DNA of 33,938 nucleotides from Gammaproteobacteria bacterium (GTDB lineage Bacteria; Pseudomonadota; Gammaproteobacteria; JACCXJ01): NCBI GenBank assembly GCA_013697045.1, contig JACCXJ010000315.1, positions 1 to 33,938 on the forward strand, in the 5' to 3' direction. Position numbers and translations under genes: made by a program. The notes beneath the pieces were generated by a model, which saw nothing but the letters and a program-made list of their open reading frames with translations, was not told the DNA's origin and did no database searches. Shown piece by piece: positions 11,715 to 19,747 of this stretch. Position 1 is the stretch's first letter. Every line of letters starts with the position of its first letter.

Positions 11715-14006
11715 TCAAGGGGCCGGTAACTCGATCACCGGGGCGGCGGACACCGGCGGACGGCCGGGGATCCGCCTTAGCACGGACATTTCGCTCCCCG
11801 CGGAGGGACCCGAGCTTGGATCGACCGCTGGGGGATCGACCGCTAGGGGCTCGACCGCTAGGGGCTCGACCGCTAGGGGATCGACCGCTGGGCGATCGGC
11901 CGCTGGGGCATCGACACTGGCGCGCTCGGCGGGTGCGAGCGGGCGGACGCGGACAGCCCCATCGGCGCCTGCCGAGGCCAACCGCAAGCCATCGGGGCTC
12001 ACGGCCACGCGGTAGACCGCCCCACTCTCGCCCTCGAACCGAGCAACGGCCCTGCAGGTGGCCGCATCCCATACCCGCACGCTGCCATCCGCGCTGCCCG
12101 AGTAGAGCAAGGCGCCATCCGGGCTCACGGCCACGTCGTATACCGCGCCACTGTGCCCGGTGCATGCGGTCCCTTTGCCGCCCGCAGCGGGATCAGGAGT
12201 GGCGAGATCCCAGGTTCGGACCGTGCCGTCCCAGCTCGCCGTCGCGAGGCGTGCGCCGTCGGGGCTGAAGGCGGCTTTGTAGACCCGGCCCGCATGAGCG
12301 GTGAGGGTGGTGAGTCGCTTGCCGGTGGCGATCTCCCACACGCGCACCGTCCCGTCCCGTCCGGCAGTGGCGAGCCGCGACCCATCGGGGCTGAAAGCGA
12401 GGCCATAGACCCGTCCGGGATGGCCTTCCCGGCTCCAAAGCACCTGGCCCGTCACGGCATCCCAGCGCCTGACCGTGCCGTCCGCCCCCGCGGTCGCGAG
12501 CCACGAGCCATCGGGCGCGAATGCAACGCCGTACACCGCGCCCACATGTCCCTCGATGGTGAGCACCGCCTTGCCGGAGGCGCCGTCGAATACGCGTGTC
12601 TTGCCATCCGCCCCCACCGTTGCGATGCGCGCCCCGTCGGGGCTCATGGCGACGCCGTAGCGTGGTGCGTCGCCTTTCTCCAGGACCGCGAGCGCCTGCC
12701 CGGAGGCGCGTTCCCACAACGTCGTCCTGCCATCCCAGCCGGTCGCGACGAGCCTCGCACCGTCGGGGTCCATGGCCACGCCATAGACCGCCGCGCCGTG
12801 GCCCCGGAGCTTTGCGAGCGCGGTCCCGGTACCCGCCTCCCATAGCCGCACCATGCGGTCCTCCCCGCCCGTGGCCACGACGGTCCCGGCCGCATCCATC
12901 GCGACGCCAAAGACCGCGGCCGTATGGCCCTTGGCCTTCCAGAGGGCCTTCCCGGCATCCGCTGCCCATCGGCGTACGGTCCGGTCGCCACCGGTAGTGA
13001 TCAGCGATCCGTCACGGGCGAACGTGACGCCGTAGACCGCGGCGTCGTGGCCTTTCAGCGTACCCAGCATCTGGCCCGATACAGTGTCGAATAGTCGCAC
13101 CGTACCATCCTCGCCGGCCGTTGCGAGGCGTGACCCATCCCGACTGTAGGCGATACCGAAAATGCGGCCCTCCTGCCCTGCGCGCTTCCAGAGCGGGGTG
13201 CCCGACGCCACTTCCCATAACCGCACGCTGCCGTCCTCGCCGGCGGACGCGAGCCGCTGCCCATCCGGGCTCACGGCGATGCCATAGACGCGGCCGCTGT
13301 GGCCCTCGATACGCAGCAGAGAGGCACCCGAGACGGCGTCCCACAACCGCACGCCGCCGTCGCCGGCGGTGGCCAGGCGCCGTCCATCCGGGCTGTAGGC
13401 GATGCCGAAGAGTGGCGCGTCCGGACCGTCGAGCGTCAGGGTCTCGCGCCCCGTCGCGACGTCGTAGATCCGCGCCGTGCCGTCCTCACCCGCGACGGCG
13501 ATACGTGAGCGATCGGGATTGAAAGCGACCCCATAGAGCGCCCCGCCGGGGAGCGTGATCTTCAGGGTCTCCCGGCCCGTCCCCGCTTCCCACACGCGCG
13601 CGGTCCCGTCGAGACCGGCCGTCGCGAGCCACTGTGCATCGCCGCTATAGGTCAGCCCCCAGACCCCATCCGTGTGACCACGGAAGGTCAGCGTCGGTGG
13701 CGCGTTACCGAGACTGCCCGTTTCCTGGTCCGCGGGCGCGGCTGAGGCCGGATCTGCCGCGGCAGCGGCGTCGCGCCGACTGTCCGCCCGGTCGTCCGCC
13801 CCAGGACCAACGCGCGACGGGCGGACGGCCGCCGCGATCAAGGTCGGCGACCCCGAAATCTCTTGCGCCTGTCCCCCGATCGGACCTTCTGCGGCCAGAT
13901 CATTGCCATAGGCGAAGAGGGTCATGAGCGACAGACAGAGATAGCCGGCGGGCACACGGCCGAAGGGCTTAAAGCCTACAGACATCGCAAGGCGCGAGAC
14001 AACCAC
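11715..14006 (-). CDS. Exported WD40-repeat protein with 14 repeats
   Basis: The protein has up to 763 residues; a second ATG at 13985 may be the true start because it leads straight into a signal-like segment (VPAGYLCLSLMTLFAYGNDL). After a low-complexity Ala/Asp/Pro linker come 14 consecutive WD40 repeats of about 42 residues, each with the pattern V-Y-G-x-A-x-S-P-D-G...L-A-T-A-G-x-D-G-T-V-R-x-W. Fourteen repeats would make two seven-bladed propellers. The C-terminus is a Pro/Ala/Val-rich tail encoded by a 15-bp tandem repeat. Such propellers serve as protein-interaction platforms; export to the periplasm is inferred. The gene precedes the PycTM-like pseudogene on the same strand. Confidence 0.85.
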   Translation of the reverse strand: MVVSRLAMSVGFKPFGRVPAGYLCLSLMTLFAYGNDLAAEGPIGGQAQEISGSPTLIAAAVRPSRVGPGADDRADSRRDAAAAADPASAAPADQETGSLGNAPPTLTFRGHTDGVWGLTYSGDAQWLATAGLDGTARVWEAGTGRETLKITLPGGALYGVAFNPDRSRIAVAGEDGTARIYDVATGRETLTLDGPDAPLFGIAYSPDGRRLATAGDGGVRLWDAVSGASLLRIEGHSGRVYGIAVSPDGQRLASAGEDGSVRLWEVASGTPLWKRAGQEGRIFGIAYSRDGSRLATAGEDGTVRLFDTVSGQMLGTLKGHDAAVYGVTFARDGSLITTGGDRTVRRWAADAGKALWKAKGHTAAVFGVAMDAAGTVVATGGEDRMVRLWEAGTGTALAKLRGHGAAVYGVAMDPDGARLVATGWDGRTTLWERASGQALAVLEKGDAPRYGVAMSPDGARIATVGADGKTRVFDGASGKAVLTIEGHVGAVYGVAFAPDGSWLATAGADGTVRRWDAVTGQVLWSREGHPGRVYGLAFSPDGSRLATAGRDGTVRVWEIATGKRLTTLTAHAGRVYKAAFSPDGARLATASWDGTVRTWDLATPDPAAGGKGTACTGHSGAVYDVAVSPDGALLYSGSADGSVRVWDAATCRAVARFEGESGAVYRVAVSPDGLRLASAGADGAVRVRPLAPAERASVDAPAADRPAVDPLAVEPLAVEPLAVDPPAVDPSSGPSAGSEMSVLRRIPGRPPVSAAPVIELPAP
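11819..11908. repeat. 15-bp tandem repeat, six units, inside the WD40 gene
   Basis: Six consecutive 15-bp units of the type CGACCGCTAGGGGCT, with small changes, encode the repeating pentapeptide V-(D/E)-P-(L/P)-A in the C-terminal tail of the WD40 protein. Because 15 is a multiple of three, gain or loss of units changes tail length without breaking the frame, so the number may vary between strains. Confidence 0.85.
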
Positions 14007-14209
14007 GGAGCTGATTCTAAACTATGCGTACCGCAGCACTCTACGCCTCATCGAAGCTCGATCACGGTGCCGCTACATCGCAGACCTGCGAAGCGCCCGC
14101 GGGCCAAAGAAAGCGCCGCGGAATCCAATACCCCACCCAGATGAGCGGGGCCGGCAACCCCGGTAGACTACGTTGCCTACTGTATCGTCAAGCGAGACAA
14201 TGGCGAACC

Positions 14210-14502
14210 GTGATCAGGAGCTTCCGGCACAAGGGCGTGCAACGGTTCTTCGAGACAGGTTCCAAGTCGGCGATCCAAGCGAGCCACGTAGCGCGTCTCC
14301 GGCTCCAGTTGACGCGTCTCGACACTGCCCGTGGGCCACAGGACATGAACGCACCGGGCTCGGCACTGCATCCGCTCAGCGGTGCCCTCGCCGGCCACTG
14401 GGCAATCCGCGTGAACGCGAACGGGCGATTGAGTTTGCTTTCGAGGGACAGGACGCAGTGCTTGTGGACCCTACCACGACTATCACTGAGGAGATTTTAT
14501 GA
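14210..14502 (+). pseudogene. higB: HigB/RelE-family toxin, frameshifted
   Basis: From a GTG at 14210 the frame reads MIRSFRHKGVQRFFETGSKS and continues through ALHPLSGALAGHWAIRVN, the standard HigB pattern. Near 14420 one base is missing: the expected continuation (IEFAFEGQDAVLVD) is found in the next frame and ends at 14502. A single-base deletion in a G-rich stretch explains this. The toxin would cleave mRNA in the ribosome; in this state it should not be made in full. The stop of the restored frame overlaps the antitoxin ATG (ATGA), as in intact higBA operons. Confidence 0.85.
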
Positions 14503-14755
14503 AGCGCATGTTTGATCCGGCCCATCCGGGGGAAGTATTACGGGAGTTCTTGCCGGCGGACATGACCGTTACGGAAGCAGTCCGACGACTTAAGTCTCGC
14601 GCGTTGAACTGTCCCGGCTCCTGAATGGCCGCGCCGCGATGACGGCAGAGATGGCGATCCGGGTCGGGACGCTGACCGGAAATCAGCTGCAATGGGACTT
14701 GTGGCGCGCCATCCAGGCATCGCGGCTCAGCGTTCATCCCTTGACGCCGGAATAG
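14499..14755 (+). pseudogene. higA: HigA-family antitoxin, frameshifted
   Basis: The frame starts MKRMFDPAHPGEVLREFL, the hallmark N-terminus of HigA. It reads through TVTEAVRRLK and then shifts near 14600: the expected helix-turn-helix remainder (LSRLLNGRAAMTAEMAIRVG) lies in another frame and runs to a TAG at 14753-14755. Near the end a few residues of the usual T-x-x-S-W-L-x-x-Q segment seem to be lost. It belongs to the same decayed module as the preceding higB. Confidence 0.85.
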
Positions 14756-14839
14756 ACCCGCGTAGGACGGAAACCCCTTGCGGGCTTTCCGCTGCGCGGA
14801 TCGGCGGCGGTCAAGGCTTGTTTCCGCGCCCTCGACACC

Positions 14840-15030
14840 ATTCGGGAGGTGTTCCGGGGCGTGGACATCAACCTCGATCGCGATGTCGCCATCAAGGTCA
14901 TGCGTACCGAGCTCGCGCGCCGGCCCGAGATCCTCCAGCGTTTCCGCAAGGAAGCGGTCGTCCTGGCCAAGCTCAACCATTCGAATATCGCGACCCTCTA
15001 CAACTTCATCTACGACGGTAACAACTATTT
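14840..15030 (+). pseudogene. Fragment of a Ser/Thr protein kinase gene
   Basis: About 60 codons read EVFRGVDINLDRDVAIKVM, then RRPEILQRFRKEAVVLAKLN and HSNIATLYNFIYDGNNY. This is the N-lobe of a Hanks-type kinase: end of the glycine loop, the VAIK lysine, and helix C. The sequence stops abruptly after the fourth strand at about 15030, right where the 3' end of the convergent kinase-FHA gene begins. There is no start and no C-lobe, so it is a relic. It differs in sequence from the full kinase next door. Confidence 0.8.
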
Positions 15031-15090
15031 AAGGGGACTCAGCCGACTGGGGACGGCGCGACCTGGTGGGTGAAGATAAAGACAAATTCA

Positions 15091-16902
15091 CTAATCGTAA
15101 TTCGGTCGGCGATCCCGGAGCAGACGCGGAACAATGATTCTTTCACCATTCACCCGCGTGCCAAGATTCGCATTGAAGTCCTCGATAAACCAGAGCCCAT
15201 TCTGAAGCTTGAGCGCGGCTTGGTAGCGGGAGACCCTGGCGTCATGCAGGCTGATGGAATTATCGCTACCCCGTCCTATTGTGGCCTCCGGGTCCAAGAC
15301 GTAGGTGGGATGTTCGCTGCTAATGTGAGTGATGTTGGACATTACGGCATTCGGATCCCCCCTAAGTAACGTGAGCCGCGGCTGATTATCGATCGGCTTG
15401 AAGTCGTCGAGACTGTAGAAAAGTGGCCCTGATGCGTCGATTGGCGCCGCTGGCATTGAAGCTGCTGCTCGACTTGGAGCAGAGACCCACGACGGCGGGC
15501 CCTTCGCTGCAATAGGGCTCGGAATCGCGCTTCCCATCGTAGGTGGACTCACAGGGACGATCAGGCTGGGCTCCAGTGTGACGACCTCGTCCATTTTCGC
15601 AACCGCTATTGCTTTTTTAGCAACTACATTGACCTCAGACTTCAGATCCACCTGCGGAAAGCCCTTTACGATGTTGCTTAGCTCAACGCTCAACTCTTCC
15701 ATTTTTTGAAAACGATTGTTCGGATCTTTCTCCAAACACTTCATCACTACGTCATCGATCGAATGTGGCAACGATTTGACATGTCGCGAGGGTGGTACGG
15801 GAACATCCTGAATCTGCGCTCGCACGACGGCAACAATGTTTGGACCTTCGAAAGGAAAGACTCCCGTGAGCATCTTGTACAACATGACTCCCAGCGAATA
15901 GATATCCGAACGGACGTCGGCCGTATGGTGCTCCAGTTGCTCCGGAGCCATAAACTGCGGGGTGCCTATGATGATGTCGGCCTTAGTATCAAACTTGGAC
16001 AGGAGATAAGTGTCTGGATTCATGGGCCGGCTAATTCCGAAATCCAACAGACATACTCTTCCAGCCGTAGTCAGTATGATGTTGCCGGGTTTAATGTCGT
16101 TGCGAACGATGCCTTGACCGTGAACGTAGTCTGCAGCCTCGGCCACAGGCTTCGCGATTGCGACTGCCAATTCGACGCGGAGCCTTCCTCGCTGATTAAG
16201 TATGCCTTCGAGAGTGATGCCGTCGAGATATTCCATCGCGATATAGAGGCGTCCGTTGTCTCTCCCAAAATCCAACAAGCGAACGATGTTGGGATGATTC
16301 AGTTTCTTCATAATCAGCGCCTCGCGCTCGAACCTTCCCAACAGTTCATCATTCGCACTATCAAGAGATACTTTTACGGCGACCTTGAGCCCTGTGTGCT
16401 CGTCGGTGGCCTCATAAGCCGTTCCCATTCCTCCGCGTCCAATAACGCGAATAATTTTGAATTTCCCGATGCTGGTAGGTTTGCCGCCGACAAGAGTCGA
16501 ACCCGATCCTGGGCCGCTTGGCAAATCTGCTTCCAGCTCGGCTGCCACCGCCACCATTTCCCCCAAACGCCGCGGCGCGATCTTATACCGCTTCTCCGCG
16601 ACGATATTTGCGCGGGCAATGGGATCGGGTCCTTCGATTCGGACTCGATGGAGCGCCTTCCCAATCTCCTGTAGATATTCTGCATGGACCAGAATTCTAA
16701 TAATCTCCTCGGCGACATGGGGCGCAATCTCTTCAGCCAGCGCAATCCTGGCACTTAGTCGTTTGGAAGCGTTCAAAACGTCTTTCAACGTGAACTCTGA
16801 CGTCGACTGGCGCAGGATCCAGTCGATGAGGTAGTAAACGTCTCTTGTCGCTTTGAGCGCCTGGAACCTCCTCGTGAGATTCTCCAAACAAGAGCTTTTC
16901 AT
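15091..16902 (-). CDS. Ser/Thr protein kinase with C-terminal FHA domain (possibly the 3' part of a larger gene)
   Basis: The frame has 603 residues. Residues 20-115 (RDVYYLIDWILRQ...) look like a helical or winged-helix domain that may belong to the preceding ATPase. The kinase domain follows: glycine loop GRGGMG at 155-160, Lys177 in VAVKV, catalytic Asp269, DFG at 287-289 and APE at 319-321. The usual His-Arg-Asp is changed to Arg-Asn-Asp (IVRNDIKPGN). After a linker, an FHA domain (TIGRGSDNSI, RVSRYQAAL, GTRVNGERI) binds phosphothreonine in known relatives. The frame ends early at 15091; deleting one C near 15099 restores the last FHA strands (DRITISEFVFIF) and a stop at 15039. The base composition is lower in GC than the atp operon, which suggests transfer. 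Confidence 0.85.
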   Translation of the reverse strand: MKSSCLENLTRRFQALKATRDVYYLIDWILRQSTSEFTLKDVLNASKRLSARIALAEEIAPHVAEEIIRILVHAEYLQEIGKALHRVRIEGPDPIARANIVAEKRYKIAPRRLGEMVAVAAELEADLPSGPGSGSTLVGGKPTSIGKFKIIRVIGRGGMGTAYEATDEHTGLKVAVKVSLDSANDELLGRFEREALIMKKLNHPNIVRLLDFGRDNGRLYIAMEYLDGITLEGILNQRGRLRVELAVAIAKPVAEAADYVHGQGIVRNDIKPGNIILTTAGRVCLLDFGISRPMNPDTYLLSKFDTKADIIIGTPQFMAPEQLEHHTADVRSDIYSLGVMLYKMLTGVFPFEGPNIVAVVRAQIQDVPVPPSRHVKSLPHSIDDVVMKCLEKDPNNRFQKMEELSVELSNIVKGFPQVDLKSEVNVVAKKAIAVAKMDEVVTLEPSLIVPVSPPTMGSAIPSPIAAKGPPSWVSAPSRAAASMPAAPIDASGPLFYSLDDFKPIDNQPRLTLLRGDPNAVMSNITHISSEHPTYVLDPEATIGRGSDNSISLHDARVSRYQAALKLQNGLWFIEDFNANLGTRVNGERIIVPRLLRDRRPNYD

Positions 16903-18400
16903 TCGTAGTTAGAACCTCTTGCAAGCCCGCAAAGAAACGGATCTGTCGCACTGCCTGCCGTGTAAACGCCAGTACCGGCTGTTCGCCATTCCAACCTACA
17001 AAGTCATTAAACGTCCTGATAATACGGCGAGGAATACCACGACCTTTAAATACAAGATACTTCTTGAACTCTTCATAAACTTGCTTGTCGTATGAGGGCA
17101 GTGTGACGGAATCTGCCAGGAGAGCATTGCAGATTGGATCGACATCGCTCCACAAGCAGGGCAGATACTTGTCATATGAGAAAACGCTTTCATACACGCT
17201 GTCACCTTTGCCAACGTCATCAAGCCAGCGCTCCTGCAAATCTTTGCCTGCAACGAAAACAAAGGTGACACCCGATGTGGTGAACAGGTTCTTTAGTGCA
17301 CCCAAAATCTCATCGATAACGGGCTTCTTTCCTTTGCCACCTTTTGGATTAAACTCCTCCAACTTATCCAGTTCATCAAACACGAATACTATTTTCAGAC
17401 GGACCATTTGCGGCTCTCTCGGCCAGAAGATTAGTCCGTGTCTTCGCCATCCGGGCGTCGGTTGAGAGTAACCTCCATCGGCCAATTGACGGGAGATTCT
17501 GATGATGTCGTGCTCCGCGGCTTTGTCGTCGCAGCCCAGGTAAGACATCTCATAGTTCTGGGTTTTGCTGCGTTTCGATGACCATCCCAGTTTGACAGCA
17601 GCTTTCATCCAATCCGAGCCGATGCTGGCTTCGTCGAAACCAAAGGTTCGCTCAGACGATTCCGCCAGCTTGCGAGCCATGTTTACTGAAGTTCGATCAT
17701 AGGGCAGTGTCAGATCCTCTCGCAGTTTCTTATCGAGTAACCGGTAGAAGTCCTTTTCAATAAGCCGCTCGCGAAGTCTGCGAATGATATGATGCATAAT
17801 CTCGCTTGGCTCAACCGGGCGCGCGACGTTGAGATAGATGTCCACAATTTCCGTTTTGCCAAGCGCTCCTTCCGCCCAGGGCAACGCTAGTTCAAGTGTT
17901 CTCACAACCTGGTTCACGAATGAAGTCTTGCCCACGCCTCTATACCCGGTAACTAGAAAAGAACCTCCTTTGGAAAACAGTATCCGCTGGGCCAACGATT
18001 GCATCTCGATCTCTCTTCCGACGAAGCGCGTCGACGTGGTGCCGTCAACTGGTTCGTGAACGAAGCGGAATTTCTTTGTCAAGGGCACCGCGGCTTCATA
18101 TGTGTGTCCGCTAGCAAAAGGCGAGCGCACTTTGGAGACGACCCCAGCCGGAAACAGGAAGCGATAAAGCACGGTCAGCCGATTGCCTAAACCTTTGACT
18201 CTTTGACGCAGGGTTTCTCCCGTAACTGGTGGTTCAACAAAAGGCACGGTAGGAGTTTCGCTGATTACGGTGGTCGATGATGGTGGCGGTCCCATAATCT
18301 GTTGAGGAGGAGTGGGCGGAGCAAGTGGAGGGGGTATAAGAATTTCAAAGGCCCTGTTTTCGGCGAGAGGAAGAGTACGGAAGGACCTGTGGGTTGTCAA
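16733..18400 (-). CDS. AAA+ family ATPase, upstream partner of the kinase
   Basis: The frame has up to 555 residues. A proline-rich N-terminus is followed by Walker A GYRGVGKTS (from residue 152) and Walker B VFVFDELDKLEEF (from about 339), then a region around VAGKDLQERWLDD and GIPRRIIRTFNDF typical of ORC/STAND-like AAA ATPases. From about residue 519 the frame turns into Arg-rich sequence unlike a folded domain, while the overlapping kinase frame carries a good C-terminal domain. Skipping one A at about 16846 joins them. The first codon is TTG and overlaps a promoter-like TTGACA, so the real start may be a downstream codon, for example ATG at 18295. Its partner and target are unknown. Confidence 0.8.
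   Translation of the reverse strand: MTTHRSFRTLPLAENRAFEILIPPPLAPPTPPQQIMGPPPSSTTVISETPTVPFVEPPVTGETLRQRVKGLGNRLTVLYRFLFPAGVVSKVRSPFASGHTYEAAVPLTKKFRFVHEPVDGTTSTRFVGREIEMQSLAQRILFSKGGSFLVTGYRGVGKTSFVNQVVRTLELALPWAEGALGKTEIVDIYLNVARPVEPSEIMHHIIRRLRERLIEKDFYRLLDKKLREDLTLPYDRTSVNMARKLAESSERTFGFDEASIGSDWMKAAVKLGWSSKRSKTQNYEMSYLGCDDKAAEHDIIRISRQLADGGYSQPTPGWRRHGLIFWPREPQMVRLKIVFVFDELDKLEEFNPKGGKGKKPVIDEILGALKNLFTTSGVTFVFVAGKDLQERWLDDVGKGDSVYESVFSYDKYLPCLWSDVDPICNALLADSVTLPSYDKQVYEEFKKYLVFKGRGIPRRIIRTFNDFVGWNGEQPVLAFTRQAVRQIRFFAGLQEVLTTNEKLLFGESHEEVPGAQSDKRRLLPHRLDPAPVDVRVHVERRFERFQTTKCQDCAG
18372..18400 (-). promoter_or_regulatory. Sigma-70-like promoter for the ATPase-kinase locus
   Basis: On the minus strand TTGACA (18400-18395) is separated by 17 bp from TACTCT (18377-18372). 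The -35 box is perfect and the -10 box is a weak match. If used, transcription would start near 18365, downstream of the first possible TTG codon, which supports a shorter ATPase. Confidence 0.45.
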
Positions 18401-18419
18401 GTACGCGAGCCGTCGGTCC

Positions 18420-19119
18420 AGGATCAGGGATTTTTAGGGCGATTCACCGGTCCGAGGCACCCGGATCCGGGGCGTTTTGGCCTCTCACGCGAATGCAGGC
18501 CAAAGGGGGCCTCGGGCTCAGTGACGACGAATGGGTTCCGACACATTACGCGCGCGCGGCACGGGTCCTACGACCCGTCAGATTCCGACACTGCGGGAGC
18601 TGCTGCTACACCCCAGTAGCCCGGTGCTCAAGAGGGAGCTGCCCTCTATGTAGCGCCCGCTGCCGCGACGGGCATGCGTGCCGGGCTAGGGCGGCGTGGG
18701 CTGGGAGAGCGCCGTACAATGGGCGCTGCCGGATCCATGGCACGACCTCTATGCACCCGTCAAGCAACCTCCAGTGCCATACCCTTCTGATTTTCAGCGA
18801 GTGTCCGCCCTCACTGCCGCCGGCCCAAGGTCAGGGGTAGCGCATCAAGCAATCTCCTCCGGGCTCGGCCGCGGGGCCGCCCAGAATGGCATCGCCCAAA
18901 AGCCTGGCATCTTCCTGGCCTCACCCGATGCGCTTCAATGCTTCGCCTTGCTCCCGCAGCAGTCGCGCCAGTTCCCGCAGTATTGCCCGCGTGCGCCCTT
19001 GTATGCGTTCCGGCTGGCCTTGGCCTTACCTTGCGGCGTCTTCGGTCCGGTCGTTTTCCCCACGGCCGCCAGGTGTGTATCAGCGTCGACTGCCGCGCCC
19101 GGCGTTCCGGTGTCTAGCC
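18420..19119. other. Degenerate accessory stretch without an intact gene
   Basis: No continuous reading frame with protein-like composition was found. On the minus strand between about 19100 and 18920 there is a relic reading GKTTGPKTPQGKAKASRNAY, followed after a one-base shift by AILRELARLLREQGEALKRI. This is the pattern of a small conserved protein of unknown function (TGP-x-TP-x-GK-x-x-S-x-NA). Close to it, at 18861-18891, lies one copy of a 31-nt repeat also found at 23086-23116. Confidence 0.5.
18861..18891 (-). repeat. 31-nt dispersed repeat, copy 1
   Basis: The stretch beginning GGGCTCGGCCGCGG on the plus strand matches 23086-23116 with one mismatch. On the minus strand both copies read PFWAAPRPSP. 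In copy 2 this is the end of an ATP-binding protein relic. Here it follows PGFWAM and ends in a stop codon six residues later. It marks shared ancestry or a recombination point between the two decayed regions. Confidence 0.7.
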
Positions 19120-19675
19120 GTTCATGGGGTTTCTCCGACCGCGATGAGGTCAAAGACAGGGACCTGCAGCTTGACGACAACAACCGGCCATGCATCGTTG
19201 CGCATAGTTTGGCACCTATATCCTCGGCAATGCGCTGCTTTCGTATGACTACTTGCGCTTCGACAAGATCATTCTTTGTGGATCTATCCTACCAACCAAC
19301 TTTCCGTGGCACGAGTTGATCGATCGGGGCCAGGTACCGGCGGTACGAAACGAGTACGGGACGCGTGATCTTTGGACGGGTATCGTAAGTTGGTTCGTTC
19401 GAGGGGCGGGCCCGTCGGGAATCCATGGATTCACCTGCGCTCACGAGAGACTGGAGCAGAAGCGGTTCCTGTATTCTCACAGCGAGTACTTCGAGACGGG
19501 GCACATGACGCATAACTGGGTTACTTTCCTTAATAGAGAACTTCCGGACATCCCGACGAGGGACCTGCCTCCGAGCGTCGGAACTTCGAACGTGCCATGG
19601 GCCCTGTATCTCATCTATTCTATGGCGTTGTGCCTGGCGGTCTTCTTTTTTGTAAAAGATGCATGGGTGCCATAA
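19120..19675 (+). pseudogene. Alpha/beta-hydrolase with C-terminal membrane segment, truncated and frameshifted
   Basis: The readable part begins around 19120 with WGFSDRDEVKDRDLQLDDNN and PCIVAHS. One T is missing near 19208; the frame then continues GTYILGNALLSYDYLRFDKI, giving the nucleophile elbow (A-H-S-F-G-T) of a serine hydrolase. From 19253 the frame is intact to 19675: LCGSILPTNFPWHELIDRG, GIHGF and ETGHMTHNW, the last holding a likely catalytic His. The final residues (WALYLIYSMALCLAVFFFV) form a membrane anchor. The N-terminal strands are not recognisable. It lies upstream of, and divergent from, the ATPase-kinase locus and may once have belonged to it. Confidence 0.6.
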
Positions 19676-19683
19676 GATGCAGC

Positions 19684-19717
19684 TATATATCGTCAAACGA
19701 CACAGGAACCGTGATCA
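19684..19717 (+). pseudogene. Relic of a second higB leader
   Basis: The stretch ATATCGTCAAACGACACAGG followed by AACCGTGATCA strongly resembles the sequence just before and at the start of higB at 14182-14216 (TATCGTCAAGCGAGACAATGG, AACCGTGATCA). Here the similarity stops right after the GTG-ATC start codons. It looks like the promoter end of another higBA module whose coding part has been lost. Confidence 0.5.
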
Positions 19718-19747
19718 ATGGGTGACCGGCGTTTTCGCCCCGTAGGG

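Noticed and set aside
11700-12165. Extended N-terminus for the PycTM-like gene reaching into the WD40 gene
   Set aside because: The upstream part is out-of-frame WD40 sequence, rich in Arg and Gly repeats; an ATG after the WD40 stop is preferred.
15706-16674. A 322-residue plus-strand frame opposite the kinase
   Set aside because: The minus strand carries the full set of kinase motifs; this frame has none.
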